Shown: piece after piece, positions 55,293 to 64,000 of the stretch
Layout: each line of letters begins with the position of its first letter
Position numbering within the stretch: position 1 is the stretch's first letter
Origin: Phialophora verrucosa
Lineage: Eukaryota; Ascomycota; Eurotiomycetes; Chaetothyriales; Herpotrichiellaceae
Direction: 5' to 3'
Assembly (NCBI GenBank): GCA_002099365.1
Contig: MSED01000007.1
Location: 1,178,001-1,242,000, forward strand
DNA length: 64,000 nt
Position numbers and translations under genes: made by a program
The notes under the pieces: generated by a model
The model's input: the letters and a program-made list of their open reading frames with translations, nothing else
Told to the model about the DNA's origin: nothing
Database searches by the model: none

Positions 55293-55643
55293 TCATTCAA
55301 AACCATGTTCCTGTTTGATCTTTTCCAAGTTGGCCTGCCTTGCTGCGATATCCTCCTTCACCTCCATCTTCATCTTCTCCGGCTGGTGATACAGCACGAC
55401 CAAGTACCGGTTTCTAAAATTGAACCCGTTCAGTTTGTCACAGGCTTGCTTCGCATCTAGGACATCTTCGTAGACAACATAAGCTGTGCCTTTTGTGGTA
55501 CTCGAGGTTCCGGCGCGGATTTGGCGTATCGGGCCAAACTTGCCAAAGAGATCGAACAGGGCGGGGCTGTCGATGTCGTAGGCCAGGTTCTTGACGAAGA
55601 GGATGCGGTTGGCCTCCGGGGCGAGTTTGTTGGATCGTGACAT
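55293..55643 (-). CDS. Splicing factor SF3b subunit p14 (SF3B6)
   Basis: 116 residues, single exon. It is one RNA-recognition motif with RNP2 ILFVKNLAYDI and RNP1 GTAYVVYEDV, followed by the p14-specific segment NGFNFRNRYLVVLYHQ and a Lys/Glu-rich tail. In the U2 snRNP the protein contacts the branch-point adenosine and SF3b155. Length matches the family (human 125). The start is MSRSNKLAPEANR; the frame is open further upstream but that part has no RRM character and may be 5' leader. It is divergent from the demethylase gene, with only 383 bp between the two starts. Confidence 0.94.
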   Translation of the reverse strand: MSRSNKLAPEANRILFVKNLAYDIDSPALFDLFGKFGPIRQIRAGTSSTTKGTAYVVYEDVLDAKQACDKLNGFNFRNRYLVVLYHQPEKMKMEVKEDIAARQANLEKIKQEHGFE

Positions 55644-56026
55644 GAGGGCGGCGGATTGAGGGATATGACCGCGGCTTGGGGGGGTTCTTAGCGACCGAGA
55701 TGTGTTGTTGAAGACTGTCGGTGGTGATTGAGATGTGACTGCGGTGAAATTGTAAAGCGTGGTTAGCGTCCTCGTCAACTTCCTCGAGCAACTCCGAACC
55801 GCAACCCTCACCTTGCACCACCCCGTTCCACCACTCCACGACCTTCATTCCTCTCTTCATTGCGCCTGGCCTCTTGCCGGAGATCATCCCAGCTTCCTCA
55901 TCAATGTAGTCAACGTCTTTCGCTCAGTTCCGCCTGCTGCTTGCCGCTCGACTTTGCAAACCCCGCCTCCGCAACAAGTTCCCCAGTCGCGCAACGTTCC
56001 CATCGACGGCGACGGCGACGGCGACG
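55644..56026. promoter_or_regulatory. Compact bidirectional promoter, p14 / JmjC gene
   Basis: 383 bp separate the two divergent ATGs. CT-rich tracts occur on the plus side (about 55843-55925). A GACGGC-type hexamer repeat (56003-56025) immediately precedes the demethylase ATG. Confidence 0.6.
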
Positions 56027-59000
56027 ATGCCTACCTCGACTATCTGGCGCCGGAGCCTAGACCCGACGGCTCTTCGGGGCGCGAGCCCAGAGCGCCCGTT
56101 AGACGAACACATTGAGCGTCTTTCCCCTGATCCCTCGTTCGAATCCCCCGTCGCCGATACTGCTATCCCCTTGAACGCTTCCCCCGAGAACGGCCACTCC
56201 TTGAGAGGCTTGGGCCTCTCCGATATTGGAGGGCTCGCCGACAACGAGACTGCTGAGCAGCCCGACCACCTATATTATGACCAGGATGGCTCCGCTCATA
56301 TTGCGGGCAGGATAAGAGGTGGCGCAGGGAGACACAATGGCCGCTTCAGAGTCACCTCTCAAGCTTACACGTCCAAGGCACCGGGGAAAGGCCATACGCG
56401 CTCGGGCTCGACTATCGACGACCTTGCTACCGCTGCTATTGCAACGAGCCCTGCTTTGGCCAATGCAAGCCCCCTCTTTGTTCCCAAATCCCACTCCATT
56501 GCGGCTACCCGTGCTGTGACAACCCATGCCATCCGCCGCTATAGCCACAACGACTATTCGAACGGCCCGCCAGCCAAACGGGTCAAGTCGGAGCGTATAC
56601 CCACCCTCGAATGGTCACCGCGCCCAAACAGACCGAGGACCAGTGGCGGCTACAGCAGTGCGTCCACAACCGAGATGAACGAAGACGCTCTTTTGCTGCT
56701 CAGTCTCAAGAATGAGCTCAATTTCAAGAAGGTTGCAATCACTCCCAAGCTTGACGCACTTCCTGAACACCAGCAGTCGACCTCCCCGACCTCCCCTCAA
56801 GCCGCCGCGCCGCCATGGACGACGTACACAAGTCCAACCGCACAAAGACAACCTAGTCCCACGAACGTCCCCTCACTGTTTGAGGCCCGAGACGATCGTG
56901 GGGATGTGTCTATGGCCGATGTTGATGACTCGATACACGCGAAAGTTCCCTCCCCTCTACGAGACCTAGCTCTGGCAGCACCAGAGGACATCAAACACAA
57001 CGCCGCAGCTGACGCTCTCCCACCGGTCGTTGAAGAACCGCTTGATCGTGGAACTGGTGCGGTAGAACCACCGCCGAAGAAGCGTCGCCGAGTCGAGGTA
57101 GAGACGCAGGCAGAAGCGTGCGCGAAATGTGGGCGCATGCAACTCGACAATGTGGATGACGAGGAGAACGCCTCGACGTTCTGGATCAGTTGCAATTTCT
57201 GCAAGCGCTGGTTTCATGCACAATGCGTCGGTCTAACAAAAAGCGAGGCAAGGAGTGTGGACAAGTACAGCTGCATGGATTGCGAGCCCGTGCATGGTCG
57301 GACTACACACGTCCGAAAGTCTGCGCGGCCCAGGACAGCCATTGATTACGCCGGTCTCAACCAAGGCCTTGTCAAATCGTCCGAAGAGACATACACCCAT
57401 CACTACATCCAGCGGATAAAAGAAGGAAAGCTGAATATACAGCCGGATGACTTCGCCCGCATCAGACCGGAGTTGGTCACCAAGGAGTTCATGGAGAGCT
57501 TCGAAGGATTCAGGCGGCCTTTCGTGGTGCCTGCGGCATGGAATCCTCGATTCGGCGTGAAACCTGCGTCTGAACTTTCCGGACCCGACGCACCGACAGC
57601 TTCCACGCCCGGTACCCTGATAAACAGTGAAGGAGAAGTGGCGGGTCTCGACGACGCAGCTCCCCTACAATTAGAAGAGGAGGAGGTCATCAACTGCGAG
57701 CAAGACTTGCTGGATATGGTGATTCCACGCCACTTGACAGTGCGCAGGGTGGCGGAGATGTACGGCCTTGAAGAAACTGTTCCCGTCATCGATGTCAAGT
57801 CTCAAGAGACAAAGGGTCATTGGACGCTCCAAAGATGGGCGGACTACTATGAGCAGCCGGGCGAGAAGCCCATCCACAACGTCATCAGCCTCGAGGTTTC
57901 TCACAGTCCTCTGGGCAAACTCATTCGACGCCCGAGAGTAGTTCGAGATCTCGACCTGGACGACGATGTGTGGGACCACGAAGCCGAAACCCGAACCAAA
58001 AAGAGACCGGTCACGTTCTACTGCTTGATGTCAATCGCTGACAGCTACACCGACTTCCATATCGACTTCGGCGGCTCTTCTGTTTACTACCATATCCTCA
58101 AGGGCACCAAGACCTTCTTCTTCATCCCGCCGGAGGATAGATATCTCAAGAAGTACGAAGAATGGTGCAATTCAGACTCACAGAACGAGACATGGCTAGG
58201 TGATCTCTGCGGAGGCAACTGCACGAGAGTCGATCTCCACGAAGGAGATACAGCCTTCATTCCTGCTGGCTGGATTCACTCTGTTTGGACACCCGAAGAC
58301 AGCCTGGTTATTGGCGGTAACTTCCTTACCCGCCAGGACTATGGAATGCAACTCAGGATTGTCAATATCGAGAAAGTGACCCGCGTCGCTCCCAAATTTC
58401 GATATCCTTTCTTCCAGAAAGTTATGTGGTACACCCTCATCAAATATCTCAAGGAAGACCCAGTGCCTGAAGAAGTCCTCGACGATTTCCGCGACAACGC
58501 TGACTATATCTTCCTGCGAGCGGATCCCATCTGGCAAGAAGTGGGAAACCTTGAGAATACCGCAGAGCCTGGCGACGCTTTCTATAACGCGAGATACTAT
58601 CCCAAGTCTGAAGTGGAGGGACTGCCAGCACTCCGAGATTACCTGTACCGCACCGCGCGGATTGATGCAGGTCTGCCAGTCCCAGACATCACCAAGAAGC
58701 AGATCGACGCGGTGAAAGCTTCTATACCCAAGGGGCAGGGGGATTCCATGACGCTAATCAAGCTCTTTGCTATATGGTGTGCGTGGAAAATTGGCAATAC
58801 ACCGGCTCCCGACTGGGCCGTCTGTTCGGAGGACGTCACAGAAGCAGACAAGTTTGAGAAGATCAGGAAGCCTGAGGCAATTCGTGTACCTGGAGAGAGG
58901 ACGTCTTCCCGAAATGCCGCAAAAGCCCAGGCTCAGGCAGAGGCCGAGGCACGGGCGCAGGCGCTCTCACAGAGTCGACCACCACCCGAGTCTAAGGCCG

Positions 59001-60208
59001 AAACTCCCCCAGCCAAGCCAAAAGGACACGGGTTAAAGGCCGCTTGTGAGCCTTGCCGGAAGCGGCGGATCAAGTGCAAGCACAAGGCCGGCAGCGAAAC
59101 ACCCAGGCGGACGCCGGAGATTCGACCCCGGAGCTTCTCCAACACGGACGTCCATCCACTATCCGGCGCGGGAGCCTTTACTAACGGTACCAACGCTAGA
59201 CCGGGCTCTCCGGAGGCACGAATATCGGACGGTGTGGTCCTGGAAGCCAGTCAATCCGACCCACAATCATCGTCCAAGAAGAGTCGGAGCAAAGCGTGTG
59301 AAGACTGTAGGAAGAGCAAGGTAGGTCTCCTGAGAGATGTTGCTCAAACTCATACTGACATTCCCAAGCGTCGATGTGTGCATGATCAGTACGGGCGCAT
59401 AGATCCCGCGAAAGTCGCAGAGCCTTCAAAACCCCGTGGATCGTCCAATGTGAAGCGCGCCCGTTTGAGCGATGGAAGCAGACAAAGCGGAAACCTAGAT
59501 GACCTAATTGATCCTGCTTTGATGATCGGCGACCTGGGTCGGATGACCAACGATGCTAGCGATGAAGACTTCCACACTCCAGGGCCCTTCAAGGACGAGC
59601 GTCAGGAGGATCCCGACGGCCATGTGGACGAAGTGATACCAGTGACGAACGCTGCGGATTCGGAAACGGTCTTGATTGACCCTGCGTTGGAGGACGCAGC
59701 AGCCATTAAGAGCGAGGAGGATCCGAGCGCGATAGTGGTGAGTCCCGCGACTGCGAATCAAGAGGATCACATCTCGACACCCTCTACCATCCGAAATGGG
59801 TCCATGGTCAATGGTGACTTTTCGGGACCGTTCGGTTGGACCCCCGGATCACGGCAGTCATCGCGACAACCCAAGCAGATTGAGCGGTACACGCCCGAGG
59901 ACAAGAGGTCGCCGAGCAAACCCTTCCCCAAATCGCACGCGGACCGACGAGCTTCGAGCGCAGCAAGTGCACACACGGTTGTGACAAGCATCAAAAGCGA
60001 ACGATCATCCAGCAATACATCTGGCACGACGCATCAGATGGCGGGCATCCTCGCGAGCAGACGAAGTGTGTCTCACGAAGCGTCCGCCCGTCCCGTGAGT
60101 CGAGGGAGCATGGGCGGAGAAAGCGACGCGGATGCCGATGAGCGGTTAGCGAGGGAACTACAGGCGGCGGAGAATGGACTGCGGCGTCGAACCAGCATGA
60201 GAGCTTAG
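56027..60208 (+). CDS. PHD-JmjC histone lysine demethylase (KDM2/Jhd1/Epe1-like)
   Basis: About 1,377 residues after removal of an in-frame 48-nt intron (59321-59368, GTAGGT...CCCAAG). A PHD finger (C4HC3) begins at Cys365: CAKCGRMQ, then WISCNFCKRWFHAQC and YSCMDC. The JmjC domain holds the iron ligands His678 and Asp680 (FHIDFGGSSVYYH) and His751 (PAGWIHSVW), with the 2-oxoglutarate lysine in LKGTKTFFFIPP. All ligands are present, so it should be catalytic, unlike S. pombe Epe1, whose site is atypical. The JHDM1-type order (LTVRRVAEMYG upstream of JmjC) suggests H3K36 or related demethylation. The C-terminus has two C-x2-C-x6-C motifs at 1007-1017 and 1091-1101; the second exists only after splicing. 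A Lys/Arg- and Ser-rich tail follows. Confidence 0.93.
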   Translation: MPTSTIWRRSLDPTALRGASPERPLDEHIERLSPDPSFESPVADTAIPLNASPENGHSLRGLGLSDIGGLADNETAEQPDHLYYDQDGSAHIAGRIRGGAGRHNGRFRVTSQAYTSKAPGKGHTRSGSTIDDLATAAIATSPALANASPLFVPKSHSIAATRAVTTHAIRRYSHNDYSNGPPAKRVKSERIPTLEWSPRPNRPRTSGGYSSASTTEMNEDALLLLSLKNELNFKKVAITPKLDALPEHQQSTSPTSPQAAAPPWTTYTSPTAQRQPSPTNVPSLFEARDDRGDVSMADVDDSIHAKVPSPLRDLALAAPEDIKHNAAADALPPVVEEPLDRGTGAVEPPPKKRRRVEVETQAEACAKCGRMQLDNVDDEENASTFWISCNFCKRWFHAQCVGLTKSEARSVDKYSCMDCEPVHGRTTHVRKSARPRTAIDYAGLNQGLVKSSEETYTHHYIQRIKEGKLNIQPDDFARIRPELVTKEFMESFEGFRRPFVVPAAWNPRFGVKPASELSGPDAPTASTPGTLINSEGEVAGLDDAAPLQLEEEEVINCEQDLLDMVIPRHLTVRRVAEMYGLEETVPVIDVKSQETKGHWTLQRWADYYEQPGEKPIHNVISLEVSHSPLGKLIRRPRVVRDLDLDDDVWDHEAETRTKKRPVTFYCLMSIADSYTDFHIDFGGSSVYYHILKGTKTFFFIPPEDRYLKKYEEWCNSDSQNETWLGDLCGGNCTRVDLHEGDTAFIPAGWIHSVWTPEDSLVIGGNFLTRQDYGMQLRIVNIEKVTRVAPKFRYPFFQKVMWYTLIKYLKEDPVPEEVLDDFRDNADYIFLRADPIWQEVGNLENTAEPGDAFYNARYYPKSEVEGLPALRDYLYRTARIDAGLPVPDITKKQIDAVKASIPKGQGDSMTLIKLFAIWCAWKIGNTPAPDWAVCSEDVTEADKFEKIRKPEAIRVPGERTSSRNAAKAQAQAEAEARAQALSQSRPPPESKAETPPAKPKGHGLKAACEPCRKRRIKCKHKAGSETPRRTPEIRPRSFSNTDVHPLSGAGAFTNGTNARPGSPEARISDGVVLEASQSDPQSSSKKSRSKACEDCRKSKVGLLRDVAQTHTDIPKRRCVHDQYGRIDPAKVAEPSKPRGSSNVKRARLSDGSRQSGNLDDLIDPALMIGDLGRMTNDASDEDFHTPGPFKDERQEDPDGHVDEVIPVTNAADSETVLIDPALEDAAAIKSEEDPSAIVVSPATANQEDHISTPSTIRNGSMVNGDFSGPFGWTPGSRQSSRQPKQIERYTPEDKRSPSKPFPKSHADRRASSAASAHTVVTSIKSERSSSNTSGTTHQMAGILASRRSVSHEASARPVSRGSMGGESDADADERLARELQAAENGLRRRTSMRA

Positions 60209-60666
60209 AAAGGTCTCGGCTGACAATTCGGCCGCAGCGACGATGATGACATGATGGCAAGAGGGCGTTAGGTTGGGAAGCAGATCTTGCGATGATATGG
60301 GATGGAGCGAACAGTCTCTATATGACCGATGGTGATGGAATGAAGCGGTGGTCGGGTAGGGGATGGTTCCTCTCCAATATCTGTTTCGACAATACCCTCA
60401 GGGTAGGATGGGTGTAGCAGCGTTCTATAGCGAGCTTGGAATGTACAGTCGTCTTCAATCTCGGTTCATGCTTCTCCTGCTCCGCTATCCTGCGCCTCGC
60501 TTGGGACGACGGATGTCCAAGCCAGAAAGTGTGGGGTAAGCACGACATACATCATTGCTCCCTCGTTTACCGATGCCTCTCATCGCTTCCTCGACCACCT
60601 CTACTCTTGTCTGCCGTTCATCTATTTCCCAGACGAGATGATCTGTGCGAGATTGGCGTTGTGACC
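60209..60666. other. Intergenic, upstream of carrier gene
   Basis: 458 bp with CT-rich tracts near 60570-60610. No gene was recognised. Confidence 0.5.
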
Positions 60667-62134
60667 ATGTCCAACTTCCCATACAACAGTCAACTTGTAC
60701 GTATTCCAAGTCGACAGAGTGCGCCCTTCGGTACGGAGGAGCTACACGACTGACCAACCTTCGCAGGACGCGTTCGAACTCTTCCACCTCGTGCAAGAAG
60801 AAGATGCGCTTCCGTCACCCAGCCCGCGACGGTCCCACGCGCTGGAAGCGCTCGGCCACGCTCTCTCGGGCTCTTTAGGATCCGCGATCTCCAACGCAGC
60901 GCTTTACCCAGTCGACCTGGTCATCACCCGGCTCCAGATCCAACGCCAACTCCGCAGAGACCAGTCCACGCCGAGCCAGGACGAGTACAAGGGCTTCATC
61001 GACGGGGTAAAGAAAATCTACCGCAGCGAGGGGGGCATATCGGGATTGTACACGGGGATATTGCAAGACACGGGCAAGACCATCGCGGACGCATTCTTTT
61101 TCTTCTTGATCTACAGTTTTCTGCGGGATCGGAGGATCGCGAGGCACGCGAGGCTCAATGCAGGGAAAAAAGTGAATTTGCCGGCGCTGGAAGAGCTGGG
61201 CGTGGGGTTCGTAGCGGGCAGTCTGACCAAGTTGGCGACGACGCCGATTGCGAACATAGTCACACGGAAACAGGCTGCTGCGCTGATGAGCACGCAAAGT
61301 CAGGCAGCAGAAGGCCAGAGCGCTTCTTTGCAGACGCCCTCGGCGCGGCAGATTGTCCAAGACATCCTCGACGAGAAGGGACCGCTCGGATTTTGGTCCG
61401 GGTATTCGGCCAGTCTGGTCTTGACGTTGAACCCGTCCATCACCTTCTTCCTCTTCGAAACACTCAAGAAGATCCTCCTCCGCCGCGACCGACGACAGAA
61501 CCCGCCACCGAGCCTCACGTTCCTCCTGTCCGCCGTCAGCAAGGCATGCGCATCGAGCCTCACGTACCCGTTCAGCCTGGCGAAAACGCGCCTGCAAGCC
61601 GGCGGTGCATCGTCCGCGCGCGAAGAGCACGACGAGAAGGAGGTGGTCGGGCACGATTTCCGGCGCAAGGGGACACGAAAAGCCGCTCGCGCAACCATCT
61701 TCAGCACGGTGCTGACGATCGCGCAGACCGAGGGGCCCCTCGCACTGTACGAGGGCTTGCACGTCGAGGTGCTCAGAGCATTCTTCTCCCACGGCATCAC
61801 CATGCTGGTCAAGCAATTCATCCAGCGGCTGCTCGTGCGGGCGTATTACTTGCTGTCCATCATTTTGGGGCGATACAAGCGCCGCCGCAACGCCGCCGCA
61901 AAACGGCTGTCGGAGAAAGCCAAAGCCAGCGTCGAGTACTACAACCTGGCGATGGCACGGGCAAGCCAGAAGATCGAAGAGGCCGGCTCGAGCGTGCGGC
62001 GAAAGGCGAACGAGACGGCCGAGTTTGTCGGCGAGTATGTGGAGGAGGACGAGGAGCTGGGCGAGAGGTGGAAGGAGTTGTACGGGACGGTAGGGTTGAG
62101 CAGGTGGTTTGATAAGATCAGTGACGAGCGGTAG
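60667..62134 (+). CDS. PMP47/Ant1-like peroxisomal member of the mitochondrial carrier family
   Basis: 465 residues in two exons: 60667-60696 (MSNFPYNSQL) and 60767-62134, with a 70-nt GT-AG intron at a codon boundary. The long second-exon frame opens upstream only at TTG, so the 10-codon first exon is needed. Three carrier repeats carry the Px[DS]xxx[TK]R signatures: ALYPVDLVITRLQIQRQL, TTPIANIVTRKQA and TYPFSLAKTRLQAGG. The middle TTPIANIVTR form is typical of PMP47-type carriers, which bring ATP or CoA-type nucleotides into peroxisomes. It is longer than yeast Ant1 (328), with an Ala/Lys/Glu-rich helical tail of about 90 residues. It ends 69 bp from the tail of the SND2 gene. Confidence 0.9.
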
Positions 62135-62203
62135 CGAGTGAGGGAGACACATTATTCGAGTTAACTGTAACCCAGTCTCTTTGTTTTCTTTGTATCTTTC
62201 ATT

Positions 62204-62854
62204 TTATCGATACGCCACCTTCTGGCCACCTCTCCTCTCCATCTTGCTCTGCCTCTTGCTCGTGCTCGGCGTCGCTTCCGCGCCATCCCCGTCCCCTCCT
62301 GCTCCTCCCGCCCCCGCAAGCCCGCCCATCATACTCTTCACGCCCCTGGCCGCCCCGACGACGCTGTAGACCGCGTACCCCGGCACGACCAGGTACGCCC
62401 ACCAGGCGCGGTTCCCGAAGATGATTACCACGACCAGATTGATCCACGTCCAGTACAGCACGTCCCACATGAATTCCGTGAGGCCCTTGGCGTCGAGATC
62501 CTCCCCGGGCCGCTTCAAGTCCCCGCTGGGATGGTACGTCGGCCGGGCCAGCATGTCCAGGTAAACTTCGATCAGTACGGCGGGGAGGCACAGCAGTGCG
62601 TACAGCCACAGCGACAGCGAGCGGCGGAGGGTGAATGCCAGCCCCAAGAAAAGGGCGTGCAATGCGAGGGATATCAGGTGGGTTTGGCGCAGGCGCGCCG
62701 CGTTGCGCACTGCTAGGTTTTTGGCTGCTTTCTACGGGAAAGTGAACAACGGGGATTGTGAGTTAGCTGTTGTCCGGCAATTGATCTCGCAATAGAAATA
62801 GGAGGACCGGGCGGGGGATTCTACGAGGGAGGGGGGACGACGTACTTGAGCCAT
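62204..62854 (-). CDS. SND2: Snd2/TMEM208 ER targeting factor
   Basis: 178 residues in two exons: a 9-nt first exon 62846-62854 (MAQ) and 62204-62731, with a 114-nt GT-AG intron. The join gives MAQKAAKNLAVRNAARLRQT, the usual family start. Membrane helices: LHALFLGLAFTL, LWLYALLCLPAVLIEVYL, LYWTWINLVVVIIFG and WWAYLVVPGYAVYSVVGAAR, with the conserved EFMWDVLYWTW. Yeast Snd2 (Env10) is part of the SRP-independent route that brings proteins with internal or C-terminal membrane segments to the ER. The tail is Gly/Ala- then Lys-rich. Tail-to-tail with the carrier gene. Confidence 0.93.
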
Positions 62855-64000
62855 GGCGGGAGAGAGAGAAACAGAAATGGCAAGTCGTGTGTTCCCTGAG
62901 TACGAGGTACGGTTGTGGTTATGCTCGTGAGTTGCATGAGTAACTACGAGGTATTACAGTGTGTGCGCATGCAGAACGGCGGCAGCCTCCAGCCATGAAT
63001 GACCGCCACACAGCCACAGCCACAGCCCAGCCACAGTCACAGTCACAGCCTTGCCAGCCTCGAGCCAGGCACGCCAGGCTAGGCCCCGAAGACAAAGCGC
63101 CCCTAAAACTTCAGCCTTGGGACAAGCCCAGCTGACACGCCTTGGACATCAAAGCTTGACCACGCAGAGACATTCAACAGCCTTGCACGTACTTCACTCT
63201 GTTCCCCGTCCAGATCTGCGGCACCGTCATTGCCATCACATCGGGTGAGTTCGACGCTGCTGGTGTGGCAAGCATGGTGCCGAGAGGAACAGCTCAATTA
63301 CGTCCTATATCGAAGGCCTGAAAGGCGAACTTGAAGCCTGTGGGCTTAACCCCGGATGCTTTTAGCCACCTTTTGGTAATTCGGGACCCATTAGCCGGCG
63401 AAGTTAGTCGCTTCTATAGATGCTCAATCTTTGCCCAGGGTTTCCAGGTGCAGCCGTTCCAATCCCTCCTGCTCTTTCCCTAAAAGACACATCGCATCTA
63501 CGGGTAGCCATCTCTCAACATGGTCATTTTCTGCAATAACATCTCCCCATCCGCATAGCCAAAGAGATTGGCACGTAACACACTTGATGTGCGCATATGC
63601 CGAGATGGAACAGAACAGCTCTGCCCATCATGGTGGCACATTCAGCGGTCCTCCAAGTATCCGCCGTGGACATGTCCATCGTTGGCGGTCGCTTCGGCCG
63701 TAGGATATACGATGATGTTGAGGAGAGCGTAGGTAGTGTGAGGAGCAAGGACGCTCGCGTTGAAGGTGTCAGTGGTTTCGCGGCGGATCCACTGTGAGGA
63801 AGTTCGAAAAGTGGCAGCACAATGACATCTCTCATACTCCTGTTCCGGCGGTCAGGAAAGTTGATCACTGACGACGGTCGAGCGGAATCTGTTGCGAAGA
63901 GACACCGACTTGACCATGCTCTGCCTGGGAGAGTGGTGCAGGGGCCTTGCCATAGTTGGAAGCCAGGCTACCCCCATCGGTCGACAGATTTTTTTCCGCC
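62855..64000. other. Right-edge gene-less stretch
   Basis: Starts with the SND2 promoter. It holds a short tandem of CCACAG / TCACAG hexamers (63009-63049). Frames to the window end (e.g. minus 63524-63868) resemble no family I know. Confidence 0.5.
63009..63049. repeat. CCACAG/TCACAG hexamer microsatellite
   Basis: About seven imperfect tandem hexamers, first CCACAG and later TCACAG, lie about 155-195 bp upstream of the SND2 start. Simple-sequence repeat. Confidence 0.75.

Noticed and set aside
60875..62152. 425-codon open frame on the minus strand
   Set aside because: Antisense to the PMP47-type carrier, which has three proper carrier signatures; GC-rich coding sequence keeps the opposite strand open.

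Overview
The window is nuclear DNA from a filamentous ascomycete (Pezizomycotina). The evidence is short GT-AG introns (41-158 nt, mostly 47-90) in most genes, Zn2Cys6 regulation, fungus-type proteins (Doa10/Ssm4, Gdh2, bifunctional Ade2, Vps62, Snd2), and a transposon carrying the C-to-T / G-to-A damage of repeat-induced point mutation (RIP). The class cannot be fixed from sequence alone. Starts and splice sites were placed by reading both strands; several long open frames begin at GTG or TTG and were moved to a real ATG or an upstream exon.

Left end (1-10 kb) is a decay zone. An LTR retrotransposon of the Ty1/copia type (1055-6745, minus orientation) has perfect ends, two 257-bp LTRs and a GTACC target duplication. 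It sits inside the remains of a drug:H+ antiporter-like MFS gene. Beside it are an intact isochorismatase-fold hydrolase (7348-8117), half an alpha/beta-hydrolase gene (8632-9226) and a 3'-truncated tRNA-Lys(CTT)-like sequence (9914).

From 10.9 to 34.7 kb lies mostly housekeeping DNA: a 6-phosphogluconate-dehydrogenase-like protein, the ER ubiquitin ligase Doa10, an omega-like glutathione transferase, a large unrecognised protein with an N-terminal ubiquitin-like domain, a hormone-sensitive-lipase-like hydrolase with a long disordered tail, NAD-glutamate dehydrogenase, and a STIMATE/YPL162C-type membrane protein.

From 35.8 to 45.3 kb is an accessory block of four neighbouring genes: an anion:cation symporter MFS transporter, a tannase/feruloyl esterase with two disabling lesions, a Zn2Cys6 transcription factor and a 4-coumarate-CoA-ligase-like enzyme. 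It reads as a phenolic-ester uptake and catabolism cluster that has lost its secreted esterase.

From 46.3 to 62.9 kb housekeeping returns: Vps62, a TFIIIC small subunit, ADE2, the SF3b subunit p14 divergent from a PHD-JmjC histone demethylase, a PMP47-type carrier, and Snd2/TMEM208. The demethylase has an unusual split Zn2Cys6-like C-terminal region. The last 1.1 kb shows no recognisable gene.
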